Source of the DNA: Rhizobiaceae bacterium
Lineage (GTDB): Bacteria; Pseudomonadota; Alphaproteobacteria; Rhizobiales; Rhizobiaceae
Assembly: GCA_017643025.1 (NCBI GenBank)
Contig: JAEPOG010000003.1
Coordinates: 592,465 to 656,464, forward strand
DNA: 64,000 nt
Reading direction: 5' to 3'
In this document: one piece after another, positions 30,856 to 38,985 of the stretch
Numbering within the stretch: the first letter of the stretch is position 1
Layout of the letters: each line of letters opens with the position of its first letter
Translations under genes and position numbers: made by a program
Notes under the pieces: generated by a model
Databases searched by the model: none
What the model saw: only the letters and a program-made list of their open reading frames with translations
What the model was told of the DNA's origin: nothing

Positions 30856-31302
30856 GTGACGGTAATTCTCGAGATGGACCGGACAGAGTGTCTGGCCTTG
30901 CTGGAATCCGCGCAGCTTGGACGCCTTGCGTGCGCACGGGACGGTCAGCCCTATGTCGTGCCGGTCAGCATGGCCGTAATGGGCGAAGACATTGTCGGTT
31001 TTTCGCTCGAAGGGCAGAAAGTGGAATGGATGCGCGCCAATCCCAAGGTCTGCATCCAGGTCGACGAATTCGACAAGGGGCGGGGGTGGCGCAGCGTGGT
31101 TGCGTACGGACGTTTTGAAGAACTGCCGGACCGAATCGGGTGGAAGGTCGAGCGGGAGAAGGCGCGATCGGTGCTTGCGCAAAGTGCGGAATGGTGGCTA
31201 CCGGGTGGCCTGAAGCCGGTGGCAAAGTCGAGAACCTCCCCTCTGTTCTTCCGGATCGTGATTGACGAAATTACCGGCCGACGGGCGCAGCAGGGCGATT
31301 GA
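30856..31302 (+). CDS. Pyridoxamine 5'-phosphate oxidase-like (split-barrel flavin/haem-binding) protein
   Basis: This 148-residue protein shows a six-stranded split-barrel pattern: [32 protein letters not shown] in adjoining blocks, then [20 protein letters not shown] and VQVDEF-like strands. This places it in the PNPOx-like/NimA group. It probably binds FMN, F420-like cofactor or haem; which is not determined. The GTG at 30856 has AGGGGAGG six bases upstream and is preferred to the GTG at 30838. It lies between kbl and tdh, 33 bases after kbl and 23 before tdh, suggesting cotranscription with threonine catabolism. Confidence 0.83.
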   Translation: MTVILEMDRTECLALLESAQLGRLACARDGQPYVVPVSMAVMGEDIVGFSLEGQKVEWMRANPKVCIQVDEFDKGRGWRSVVAYGRFEELPDRIGWKVEREKARSVLAQSAEWWLPGGLKPVAKSRTSPLFFRIVIDEITGRRAQQGD

Positions 31303-31325
31303 GTGGAATTGGCCGGGAGCTTCCC

Positions 31326-32360
31326 ATGTCGAACATGATGCGTGCGCTGGTGAAGGTGAAGGCCGAGCCCGGCATCTGGATGGAGCGTGTCCCGGTGCCC
31401 GAGATCGGGCCCAACGATGTGCTGATCCGGACACGAAAGACCGCCATCTGCGGCACCGACGTCCACATTTACAATTGGGATGAGTGGGCGGCGAAGACTG
31501 TGCCGGTCCCGATGGTTACGGGGCACGAGTTCGTCGGCGAGGTGGCCGAGGTCGGCAAGGAAGTCACCGAATACAAGGTCGGCCAGCGCGTCTCCGGCGA
31601 GGGGCACATTGTCTGCGGCCATTGCCGCAATTGCCGCGCCGGCAGGGGGCATCTGTGCCGCAACACGCTGGGCGTCGGTGTGCAGCGGCCGGGCGCGTTT
31701 GCCGAATATGTGGCGCTGCCGCAGCACAATGTCGTGGCCATCCCCGACGACATTCCGGACGAGATCGCCGCCATCTTCGATCCGCTCGGCAATGCCGTGC
31801 ACACCGCTCTCTCCTTCGATCTGGTTGGCGAGGATGTGCTGGTCACCGGCGCCGGGCCGATAGGCATCATGGGCGCGCTGGTGGCGCAGTGCGTCGGCGC
31901 CCGCAAGGTTGTAATCACCGACATCAACCCGTCCCGGCTGGCGCTGGCCACGAAGCTCGGCGTGCATCACGCGGTTGACGCCTCGAAGGAGGATCTGCGG
32001 GACGTAATGCGCGAGGAAGGCATGAAGGAAGGCTTCGACGTCGGGCTTGAGATGTCCGGCTCGGCTGGCGCCTTCCGCGACATGATCGACGTGATGAACA
32101 ATGGCGGCAAGATCGCCATTCTCGGCATCGCGCCGACTGGGTTTTCGATCGACTGGAACAAGGTCATCTTCAAGATGCTGCATCTGAAGGGCATCTACGG
32201 TCGCGAGATGTTCGAAACCTGGTACAAGATGATCGCGCTGGTGCAGGGCCCGCTCGACGTGTCGGGCCTGATCACCCACCGCATCGCGGTTGGTGACTTT
32301 CAGGCGGGTTTCGACGCGATGCGCAGCGGCAACTCCGGCAAGGTTGTCATGGACTGGTAG
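31326..32360 (+). CDS. tdh: L-threonine 3-dehydrogenase
   Basis: Tdh oxidises L-threonine to 2-amino-3-ketobutyrate with NAD+. The 344-residue medium-chain zinc dehydrogenase has the catalytic zinc motif [14 protein letters not shown] and GHEFVGEV. The structural zinc site is four Cys in [15 protein letters not shown], and the Rossmann motif is [10 protein letters not shown]. Residues [12 protein letters not shown] determine NAD binding. The ATG at 31326 has GGGAGC upstream. The product is the substrate of kbl in the same operon. Confidence 0.96.
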   Translation: MSNMMRALVKVKAEPGIWMERVPVPEIGPNDVLIRTRKTAICGTDVHIYNWDEWAAKTVPVPMVTGHEFVGEVAEVGKEVTEYKVGQRVSGEGHIVCGHCRNCRAGRGHLCRNTLGVGVQRPGAFAEYVALPQHNVVAIPDDIPDEIAAIFDPLGNAVHTALSFDLVGEDVLVTGAGPIGIMGALVAQCVGARKVVITDINPSRLALATKLGVHHAVDASKEDLRDVMREEGMKEGFDVGLEMSGSAGAFRDMIDVMNNGGKIAILGIAPTGFSIDWNKVIFKMLHLKGIYGREMFETWYKMIALVQGPLDVSGLITHRIAVGDFQAGFDAMRSGNSGKVVMDW

Positions 32361-32424
32361 GGTTGTCCTGTGCGGGGACGGACGTTATGGCGCTGCCTGT
32401 CATGCGTGCTGCCGACCCAGACTG

Positions 32425-32943
32425 ATGGACCCTAACGAACACCGCACTTTTCGCCAATATGTTCGCGCGCTGACCAGGCGGCGCGAGCGGCAGATACCTC
32501 TCAGTGCGATAGCCAAGGGAGGACTGGGCGCGTTTGCGGGAGTCGCATTGGTCGGCGCGCTTGCGACCCTGACCGGCTTGCCGCTCTTGCTGGCGCCATT
32601 TGCTGCGACCTGCGCGCTTCTGTTCGGCCAGCCGTCTAGCCGTCTTGCGCAACCGATCAATGTGATGGGCGGCTACCTGATCGCGACCATCGCCTGCGAT
32701 GCGGCCTTCCTTGCATTCCCCCACGCCTGGTTGGCGGCCGCGGTAGCCGTCGGTGTAACCGTGATACTTATGCGCTGGGCGCGGGTCACGCATCCGCCCG
32801 CCTGCGCCATGCCGATCCTCGGCTACGACTGGAACGTGCACGGGCTCGAACTGTTCATGACTGTGTTTGTAGGTGCCGTTCTTCTGGTTGCACTGGCGCT
32901 GGTCGTCCATCGCATCCCGCCGCGGCGAAGGTATCCGCTCTAG
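32425..32943 (+). CDS. HPP family membrane protein
   Basis: This 172-residue protein has four to five hydrophobic helices and the name-giving HPP motif in THPPACAMPIL, preceded by a short basic N-terminus (LTRRRERQIPLS). HPP proteins of cyanobacteria and chloroplasts transport nitrite; bacterial roles are mostly unknown. It follows tdh by 64 bases and may be a separate unit. Its stop overlaps the stop of the convergent MarR gene (CTAG at 32940-32943). Confidence 0.85.
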   Translation: MDPNEHRTFRQYVRALTRRRERQIPLSAIAKGGLGAFAGVALVGALATLTGLPLLLAPFAATCALLFGQPSSRLAQPINVMGGYLIATIACDAAFLAFPHAWLAAAVAVGVTVILMRWARVTHPPACAMPILGYDWNVHGLELFMTVFVGAVLLVALALVVHRIPPRRRYPL

Positions 32944-33395
32944 CGCCTTCTGCCTGCGAGGACGCTCTCGAGAGCGTCAATACCAGACAGCGCCGCGCGC
33001 TGATCCGCTGATGCCAGCTTGTCGAGCAACGCTGCCTCGAATGCCCGCGCCAGCGGCACAAGCTCGCCGTAGGCAGCCTCACCGGCCTTGGTCAGTGTCA
33101 GGTGCTCCACCCGCCGGTCGTGCTCATCGACTTCACGCGTCAGCCAGCGCCGCTGGGCCAGCGCTGTGACCGCGCGGCTGACCTTTGTCTTGTGCATGGC
33201 AGAATGCGCGCCGACCTCAGTCGCCGTCATCGTGCCGTACTGGCCGAGCGTTGCCAGCAGCCGCCACTCCGGACGCGTCAGCCCGAACCGCTCCTTGTAG
33301 ATGCCCGAGAAATCCCGGCTCACCGCTTCGGCCAGCCGGTTGAGCCGGTAGGGCAGGAAGTCTTCGAGCGCGAGCCTGTCGTTTGCCAATGTCAT
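32940..33395 (-). CDS. MarR family transcriptional regulator, probable homogentisate-operon regulator
   Basis: This 151-residue winged-helix protein has the MarR pattern: [20 protein letters not shown], the recognition region [13 protein letters not shown] ([19 protein letters not shown]) and the wing [16 protein letters not shown]. It is divergent from hmgA, with 81 bases between start codons. Those bases contain a strong palindrome with TGGTTAC arms. By position it probably represses the hmgA operon and itself in response to an aromatic intermediate such as homogentisate; in Pseudomonas that role belongs to the IclR-type HmgR, so the ligand is inferred. Confidence 0.9.
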   Translation of the reverse strand: MTLANDRLALEDFLPYRLNRLAEAVSRDFSGIYKERFGLTRPEWRLLATLGQYGTMTATEVGAHSAMHKTKVSRAVTALAQRRWLTREVDEHDRRVEHLTLTKAGEAAYGELVPLARAFEAALLDKLASADQRAALSGIDALESVLAGRRR

Positions 33396-33411
33396 CTCCG
33401 AGGGACGCTTG

Positions 33412-33445
33412 ATGGTTACAAAATGGATGGTTACGAATGTAACCA
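33412..33445. promoter_or_regulatory. Probable MarR operator between the regulator gene and hmgA
   Basis: TGGTTAC at 33428-33434 and GTAACCA at 33439-33445 form a perfect 7-bp inverted repeat around GAAT. A further copy of TGGTTAC lies 15 bases upstream at 33413-33419, in direct orientation. A weak plus-strand promoter (TTGATG at 33409, 17-base spacer, TACGAA) overlaps both. The site lies between divergent MarR and hmgA starts, as expected for autorepression plus operon control. Confidence 0.7.
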
Positions 33446-33476
33446 GTTTGATCTCGCTGTGCGAGAGGAGATCGAG

Positions 33477-34838
33477 ATGAACGAGATGAGCAGGCCGAAG
33501 GGCGGCGCGCGCTCCGGTTTTTCGGAGGCGACCCCTGTCGGCTACATGCCGGGCTTCGGCAACGACTTCGAAACCGAGAGCCTGCCGGGTGCCCTGCCGA
33601 TCGGCCAGAACAGCCCGCAGAAGACGAACTACGGCCTTTACGCCGAGCAGCTTTCCGGCTCGCCCTTCACCGCGCCGCGCGGCACCAATGAGCGCTCATG
33701 GCTCTACCGTATCCGCCCGAGCGTGCGGCACACGAAGCGCTTCGCGCGCGAAGAGCTTCCGGGCTGGAAGACTGCGCCGCATGTCGTCGACCACGGACTG
33801 CCGCTCGGCCAGTACCGTTGGGATCCGACGCCGCTGCCCAACGAGGTGACGAACTTCCTGCAGGGCATTCGCACCATGACGACGGCGGGCGACGCGCTGA
33901 CGCAGGTCGGCATGGCCGCCCATGTCTACGTCTTCAACGAGGACATGGTCGATGACTACTTCTTCAACGCCGATGGCGAGATACTGATCGTGCCGCAGCA
34001 GGGCGGCGTGCGGCTGAGGACCGAGATGGGCGTCATGGAGGTCTCGCCCTCCGAGATCGCCATCATCCCGCGCGGCATGATCTTCAAGGCGGAACTGATG
34101 GACGGTCCCGCTCGCGGCTACATCTGTGAGAATTACGGCGCCAAGTTCACGCTGCCCGACCGCGGGCCGATCGGCGCCAACTGCCTCGCCAATCCGCGTG
34201 ACTTCAAGACGCCCGTCGCATGGTACGAGGACAAGGAGACGCCCTGCCGGCTGCATGTGAAATGGTGCGGCACGTTCCATGTCACGGAAATCGGCCACTC
34301 GCCGCTCGACGTGGTGGCATGGCACGGCAACTACGCGCCGTTCAAATACGACCTCAACACGTTCTCGCCGGTCGGCGCGATCCTGTTCGATCATCCCGAC
34401 CCGTCGATATTCACGGTGCTCACCGCGCCGTCGGGTGAGGAAGGCACCGCCAATGTCGATTTCGTCATCTTCCCCCCGCGCTGGTTGGTGGCGGAGCACA
34501 CGTTCCGGCCACCCTGGTACCACCGCAACATCATGAGTGAGTTCATGGGCCTCATCAAAGGCCAGTACGACGCCAAGGAGGAAGGTTTCGTGCCCGGCGG
34601 CATGAGCCTCCACAACATGATGCTGCCGCACGGGCCGGACACGCCGGGTTACGAAAAGGCGACATCGGTCGAACTCAAGCCGGTCAAGCTCGAAGAGACG
34701 ATGGCGTTCATGTTCGAGACCCGCTATCCCCAGCAACTGACGGAATATGCCGCCAAGCTCGAAACCCTGCAGGAGAACTACATCGACTGCTGGGAAGGGC
34801 TGGAGCGGAAATTCGACGGCACGCCCGGCGCCAAATAG
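33477..34838 (+). CDS. hmgA: Homogentisate 1,2-dioxygenase
   Basis: HmgA opens the ring of homogentisate to maleylacetoacetate using Fe(II) and oxygen. The 453-residue protein has [19 protein letters not shown] at the N-terminus and the conserved C-terminal stretch [20 protein letters not shown], with the iron-ligand His/Glu/His region around MSEFMGLI. Its start at ATG 33477 follows GAGAGGAG. It heads a tightly packed operon of six genes ending at 38958. Confidence 0.97.
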   Translation: MNEMSRPKGGARSGFSEATPVGYMPGFGNDFETESLPGALPIGQNSPQKTNYGLYAEQLSGSPFTAPRGTNERSWLYRIRPSVRHTKRFAREELPGWKTAPHVVDHGLPLGQYRWDPTPLPNEVTNFLQGIRTMTTAGDALTQVGMAAHVYVFNEDMVDDYFFNADGEILIVPQQGGVRLRTEMGVMEVSPSEIAIIPRGMIFKAELMDGPARGYICENYGAKFTLPDRGPIGANCLANPRDFKTPVAWYEDKETPCRLHVKWCGTFHVTEIGHSPLDVVAWHGNYAPFKYDLNTFSPVGAILFDHPDPSIFTVLTAPSGEEGTANVDFVIFPPRWLVAEHTFRPPWYHRNIMSEFMGLIKGQYDAKEEGFVPGGMSLHNMMLPHGPDTPGYEKATSVELKPVKLEETMAFMFETRYPQQLTEYAAKLETLQENYIDCWEGLERKFDGTPGAK

Positions 34839-34862
34839 CGGGCAAACGGGAGGAAGAAGCGG

Positions 34863-35879
34863 TTGAAACTCGCTACCCTGAAGAACGGGAGCCGCGACGG
34901 CAGGCTCGTCGTTGTTTCGCGGGACCTGACACGTTGCACGGATGCGTCGTTTCTGGTGCCGACCTTGCAAGCCGCGCTCGATGATTGGGGGCGGCTGACC
35001 TCGCATCTCGAAGCATTGGCCGAGGGATTGGAGCATGGCTCGGTGCCGGCGGAGCGCTTCCATGAACACGATGCGCTGTCGCCACTGCCGCGCGCCTACC
35101 AGTGGGCGGATGGCTCGGCTTACGTGAATCACGTCGAGCTTGTCCGCAAGGCACGCAACGACAAGCTGCCGGAGAGCTTCTGGACCGACCCGCTGATGTA
35201 TCAGGGCGGCTCCGATACCTTCCTCGCGCCGCGCGATCCGATCCTGATGGCGGACGAAGCCTGGGGTATCGACATGGAAGGCGAGATCGGCGTCGTCGTC
35301 GGCGACGTGCCGATGGGGGCGACGATAGACGAAGCGCGCGACGCCATCCGCCTCGTCATGCTGGTCAACGACGTGTCGCTGCGCGGCCTGATCCCCGCGG
35401 AGCTCTCAAAAGGCTTCGGCTTCTTCCAGGGCAAGCCGTCATCGGCCTTCTCGCCTGTCGCCGTGACGCCCGACGAACTGGGCGATGCCTGGGACAGCGG
35501 CAAGCTGCATCTCCCGCTCAATGTCGATCTCAACGGCCAGCCTTTCGGCCGGGCAAATGCCGGTGTCGACATGACCTTCGACTTCCCGACGCTGATCGTC
35601 CATGCCGCGAAGACGCGGCCGCTGGGCGCAGGTGCGATCATCGGTTCCGGCACAGTCTCGAACAAGCTCGATGGCGGCGCGGGTAAGCCGATAGCGGAGG
35701 GCGGCGTCGGTTTTTCCTGCATCGCCGAAATCCGCATGATCGAGACCATCGAGACCGGCAGCGCCAAGACGCCATTCATGAAGTTCGGCGATACGGTGCG
35801 CATCGAGATGAAGGACAAGGCCGGCCATTCGATCTTCGGCGCCATCGAGCAGACCGTGCAGAAATACGAGAAAGGCTGA
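34863..35879 (+). CDS. Fumarylacetoacetase (FAH family)
   Basis: This 338-residue protein cleaves fumarylacetoacetate to fumarate and acetoacetate, the last step of homogentisate degradation. It has the short bacterial form of the fold: GIDMEGEIGVVVGDVPMGA (metal-binding Glu pair), VMLVNDVSLRGLIP, GFGFFQGKPSSAFSPVAVTP and GSGTVSNK. The start is TTG at 34863, nine bases after GGGAGGA. It lies 24 bases after hmgA and one base before the MBL gene. No maleylacetoacetate isomerase gene is present between them, although that step is normally required. Confidence 0.9.
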   Translation: MKLATLKNGSRDGRLVVVSRDLTRCTDASFLVPTLQAALDDWGRLTSHLEALAEGLEHGSVPAERFHEHDALSPLPRAYQWADGSAYVNHVELVRKARNDKLPESFWTDPLMYQGGSDTFLAPRDPILMADEAWGIDMEGEIGVVVGDVPMGATIDEARDAIRLVMLVNDVSLRGLIPAELSKGFGFFQGKPSSAFSPVAVTPDELGDAWDSGKLHLPLNVDLNGQPFGRANAGVDMTFDFPTLIVHAAKTRPLGAGAIIGSGTVSNKLDGGAGKPIAEGGVGFSCIAEIRMIETIETGSAKTPFMKFGDTVRIEMKDKAGHSIFGAIEQTVQKYEKG

Positions 35880-35880
35880 G

Positions 35881-36831
35881 ATGGCCAAGCAGTTCGCATC
35901 AGCCGGCGATCTCGCCGAAAAGACGATCTCGTTCACCGAAGTCGGCAAGGATTTGTGGGCCTTTACTGCCGAAGGCGACCCGAACACCGGCGTCATCATC
36001 GGCGATGACTCCGTCATGATCGTCGATGCGCAGGCGACGCCGCGGCTGGCGGGCAAGGTGATCGAGAAAGTTCGCTCCGTCACCGACAAGCCGATCAAAT
36101 ACGTTACCCTGACCCACTATCACGCCGTGCGCGTTTTGGGCGCCTCGGCATACGATGCCTCCGAAATCATCATGTCGGAGAAGGCGCGCTCGATGGTCGC
36201 CGAGCGGGGTCAGGAAGACTGGGACTCCGAGTTCGCCCGCTTCCCGCGCCTCTTCCAGGGGCATGAGTCGATCCCCGGCCTCACCTGGCCGACACAGACC
36301 TTCAACGACCGCATGACGGTCTATCTAGGCAAGCGCCGCATCGACCTCATGTTCATGGGACGCGCCCACACGGCCGGCGACATCGTCGCCTTCGTGCCCG
36401 ACGCCAATGTCATGTTCACCGGCGACATCGTGGAGTACCGCTCCGCCTGCTATTGCGGCGATGGTCATTTTCATGACTGGCCGGGCACGCTAGCCCGCAT
36501 CAGGAACTGGGAGCTCGATGCCATCGCGCCAGGGCGCGGTGATGCTTTGGTTGGAACTGAAGCAGTCAACAGGGCGCTCGACAGCACCGCCGATTTCCTG
36601 CGCTCCACCTACCGTCCCGTCGCGCGCGTCGCGCTCGGTGGCGGATCGCTCAAGGACGCATGGGACGCCTGCCGCGCCGAATGCGACCCCAAATTCTCCG
36701 ACTACGCGATCTACGAACACTGTCTTCCGTTCAACGTCGCGCGCGCATATGACGAAGCGCTGGACATCGACACGCCGCGCGTCTGGACCGCGGAGCGCGA
36801 CCGGCAGATGTGGGAGGCATTGCAGGGATGA
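35881..36831 (+). CDS. MBL-fold metallo-hydrolase with unusual metal motif
   Basis: This 316-residue protein has the metallo-beta-lactamase fold (GVIIGDDSVMIVDAQATP, LMFMGRAHTAGDIVAFVP, NVMFTGDIVEY). The canonical THxHxDH motif reads THYHAVR, so the second-site Asp and His are missing while the first two His residues and the later GRAHT and GD remain. It probably binds one metal, or uses altered ligands. The reaction is unknown. It sits within the homogentisate operon, one base after fumarylacetoacetase and overlapping the next gene by ATGA, so it probably acts on an aromatic or ring-cleavage product. Confidence 0.85.
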   Translation: MAKQFASAGDLAEKTISFTEVGKDLWAFTAEGDPNTGVIIGDDSVMIVDAQATPRLAGKVIEKVRSVTDKPIKYVTLTHYHAVRVLGASAYDASEIIMSEKARSMVAERGQEDWDSEFARFPRLFQGHESIPGLTWPTQTFNDRMTVYLGKRRIDLMFMGRAHTAGDIVAFVPDANVMFTGDIVEYRSACYCGDGHFHDWPGTLARIRNWELDAIAPGRGDALVGTEAVNRALDSTADFLRSTYRPVARVALGGGSLKDAWDACRAECDPKFSDYAIYEHCLPFNVARAYDEALDIDTPRVWTAERDRQMWEALQG

Positions 36832-37136
36832 ATTCGAGCATTCTCTTCTTCGTGATTTCGGGCCTTTGGGGCCTAGCCATGATCGTCAACTTCGTCGATG
36901 CGGTCCGGCTATCCTACGCGGTCGAGAACCGCTCGGGCGTCAGCGGCCGCCAGAAATACGGCATTCCGACATACGCCAACATCTGGCGCGTGGTGCTGAA
37001 CAAGGGGATCGCGCAGGACGAGGAAACGCAGGAGCTACGCCGCCAGATGAACCGGCGTCTGATGATCATCGCGGGCGGTTTCCTGTTCTTCATCATGTAT
37101 GTCACGCTTGCGGGACCTAACTCGGCGGCGGCCTGA
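36828..37136 (+). CDS. Small two-helix membrane protein of unknown function
   Basis: This 102-residue protein has a hydrophobic helix at about residues 4-24 (ILFFVISGLWGLAMIVNFV) and another at about 79-97 (LMIIAGGFLFFIMYVTLAG). The charged loop between contains KYGIPTYANIWRVVLNKGIAQ. No known domain was recognised. Its start overlaps the MBL stop (ATGA) and its stop overlaps the start of the monooxygenase gene (TGATG), so it is translated with the operon. It might anchor or assist its neighbours at the membrane; this is inference. Confidence 0.8.
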   Translation: MNSSILFFVISGLWGLAMIVNFVDAVRLSYAVENRSGVSGRQKYGIPTYANIWRVVLNKGIAQDEETQELRRQMNRRLMIIAGGFLFFIMYVTLAGPNSAAA

Positions 37137-38749
37137 TGCCGCGCTACGCCTACAAGCCATTTCCATATGTGACGCCGCCGGAGCTTCGCGGCGCGAATGC
37201 CCAACGCCACCCTGTCGTCATCGTCGGCGCCGGCCCGGTTGGCCTCGCGGCGGCGATCGACTGCGCGCTGCATGGCGTTCCCTGCGTCGTGCTCGACGAC
37301 AATGATGTCGTGTCTCTCGGCAGCCGGGCGATCTGCTGGTCGAAGCGCACGCTGGAGATATTCGACCGGCTCGGCGTCGGCGAGCGCATGGTCGAGAAGG
37401 GCGTGACCTGGAAGGTCGGCCGCCTGTTCCACTGCGATCGCGAGGTCTGGAATTTCGACCTGCTGCCCGAGGCGGGCCACAAGATGCCGGCTTTCATCAA
37501 CCTGCAGCAATATTACGTCGAGCAATATCTGGTGGAGCGCGCCGCGGGGTTCCCCGAGCTGATCGACCTCAGGTGGAAGAACAAGGTCGTGGGAGTGGAT
37601 GCGCGGCCCGATAGCGCCACCGTTTCCATCGAGACGCCGGACGGCACTTACAGCCTGGAGACAGAATGGCTGATAGCTTGCGACGGCGCGCGTTCTCCGG
37701 TGCGCACCATGATGGGGCTGGAGTTCGAAGGCCGCGTCTTCGAGGAGCGCTTCCTCATCGCCGATGTCGAGATGAAGGCCGACTTCCCGTCCGAACGCTG
37801 GTTCTGGTTCGAGCCGCCGTTTCACCAGGGGCAGTCGGCCTTGCTGCACAAGCAGCCGGACGACATCTACCGCATCGACCTGCAGCTCGGCTGGGACGCC
37901 GATCCGGAGGAAGAGAAGAAGCCGGAGAACGTCGTCCCGCGCATCGAGCGTGTTCTCGGGCACTCTAACTTCGAGCTGGACTGGGTGTCGGTTTACGCCT
38001 TCCAGTGCCGCCGGCTGGAGCGCTTCGTCCACGGTCGCGTGGTCTTCGCCGGTGACAGCGCGCACATTGTCTCGCCCTTCGGCGCGCGCGGCGGCAACGG
38101 TGGCATCCAGGACGTCGACAATCTGATGTGGAAGTTGGCGTTGGTCGTGAACGGCCACGCGCCCGAATCCCTGATCGCTTCCTACGATGAGGAGCGCATC
38201 CACGGCGCCGACGACAACATCCGCAACTCCGCGCGTGCGACCTCGTTCATGACGCCCAAAACGGACATGGAGCGCCTCTTCCGCGACAGCGTGCTCGATC
38301 TCGCGGGCGAGCATGAGTTTGCCCGCAAGCTGGTCAATTCCGGCCGTCTGTCGAAGCCATGCTCACTGGCGGGCATGAGCCTGCAGACGCCGGCGGGGGA
38401 GGGCGCAGGTGTGGAGCCCGGAGCAGCGATGCCCGACGCGCCCGTAGCGAATGGCCGTTCGAGTTGGCTGCTCGACCAATTTGGTGGTGGCTTTGCGGTG
38501 ATGGCCGTCGAGGCCGATTTGCCGGAGGGCCTGCCTGCAGGTGTCGAGCGTGTGTTCGTGACCGGTGATCGATCCCGCCGCGCCAACGACGCGACCACGC
38601 TAACCGACATTGAGGGGCAAGTCGCGGCGCGTTACGGAGCCTGCATGACCTATCTGATCCGTCCGGACCAGCATGTCGCGGCGCGGTTTCGTGGGTCGGC
38701 GGCTGCCGACATCACAGCAGCCTACCACCGCGCCAACGGGAGGGCCTGA
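37136..38749 (+). CDS. FAD-dependent aromatic monooxygenase, probable 3-hydroxyphenylacetate 6-hydroxylase (MhaA-like)
   Basis: This 537-residue class A flavoprotein hydroxylase has the dinucleotide motif VVIVGAGPVGLAAAIDCALHG near residue 27, the DG motif ACDGARSPVR and the GD motif VFAGDSAHIVSPFGARGGNGG, as in MhpA/TfdB-type enzymes. The substrate cannot be read from sequence. Position in the hmgA operon and the small DUF2783 gene directly after it match the two-component MhaA/MhaB system of Pseudomonas putida, which turns 3-hydroxyphenylacetate into homogentisate. The substrate assignment is therefore from context only. Confidence 0.85.
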   Translation: MPRYAYKPFPYVTPPELRGANAQRHPVVIVGAGPVGLAAAIDCALHGVPCVVLDDNDVVSLGSRAICWSKRTLEIFDRLGVGERMVEKGVTWKVGRLFHCDREVWNFDLLPEAGHKMPAFINLQQYYVEQYLVERAAGFPELIDLRWKNKVVGVDARPDSATVSIETPDGTYSLETEWLIACDGARSPVRTMMGLEFEGRVFEERFLIADVEMKADFPSERWFWFEPPFHQGQSALLHKQPDDIYRIDLQLGWDADPEEEKKPENVVPRIERVLGHSNFELDWVSVYAFQCRRLERFVHGRVVFAGDSAHIVSPFGARGGNGGIQDVDNLMWKLALVVNGHAPESLIASYDEERIHGADDNIRNSARATSFMTPKTDMERLFRDSVLDLAGEHEFARKLVNSGRLSKPCSLAGMSLQTPAGEGAGVEPGAAMPDAPVANGRSSWLLDQFGGGFAVMAVEADLPEGLPAGVERVFVTGDRSRRANDATTLTDIEGQVAARYGACMTYLIRPDQHVAARFRGSAAADITAAYHRANGRA

Positions 38750-38958
38750 TGGCGTCGGATGACGATTCGAACGAGATTGGCAAAGATCGGCTGGGCGCTG
38801 GCGGCGACGATTTCTATGCCGCGCTCATGGCTGCGCATGAAGGATTGAGTTTCGAGGAAAGCGCCAGGCTCAACGCGCGGCTTGTCCTGCTGCTGGCCAA
38901 CCAGGTCGGCGATCTCGAAACCCTGAAAGCAGCAATCGAGGCGGCCAGGAAATCCTGA
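38749..38958 (+). CDS. DUF2783 protein, probable small partner of the flavin monooxygenase (MhaB-like)
   Basis: This 69-residue acidic, helical protein (DDFYAALMAAHEGLSFEESARLNARLVLLLANQVGD in adjoining blocks) matches DUF2783. The start overlaps the monooxygenase stop in TGATG, giving coupled synthesis. In Pseudomonas putida the small MhaB protein is needed to couple MhaA turnover to hydroxylation. Size and position match, though I cannot prove sequence relationship. A hairpin overlaps its stop codon. Confidence 0.82.
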   Translation: MASDDDSNEIGKDRLGAGGDDFYAALMAAHEGLSFEESARLNARLVLLLANQVGDLETLKAAIEAARKS

Positions 38959-38970
38959 CCGCCTCTTTCT
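38938..38970 (+). terminator. Hairpin at the end of the homogentisate operon, probable terminator
   Basis: GAGGCGG and CAGGA on the left (38938-38950) pair with TCCTG and CCGCCTC on the right (38953-38965) with a single mismatch, followed by TTTCT. The DUF2783 stop codon lies in the right arm. It sits between that gene and the convergent hppD, so it could terminate transcription from both sides, although the T run is short. Confidence 0.5.
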
Positions 38971-38985
38971 GGCTTTGCCGGCGTC

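Noticed and set aside
33696..35132. 478-codon minus-strand open frame
   Set aside because: Antisense to hmgA and fumarylacetoacetase, both well supported; no domain seen in its translation.
36914..38314. Long open frame (466 codons) on the minus strand
   Set aside because: It lies antisense to the small membrane protein and FAD monooxygenase genes, which carry clear motifs. The antisense translation has no recognisable domain and arises from high GC3 coding bias.
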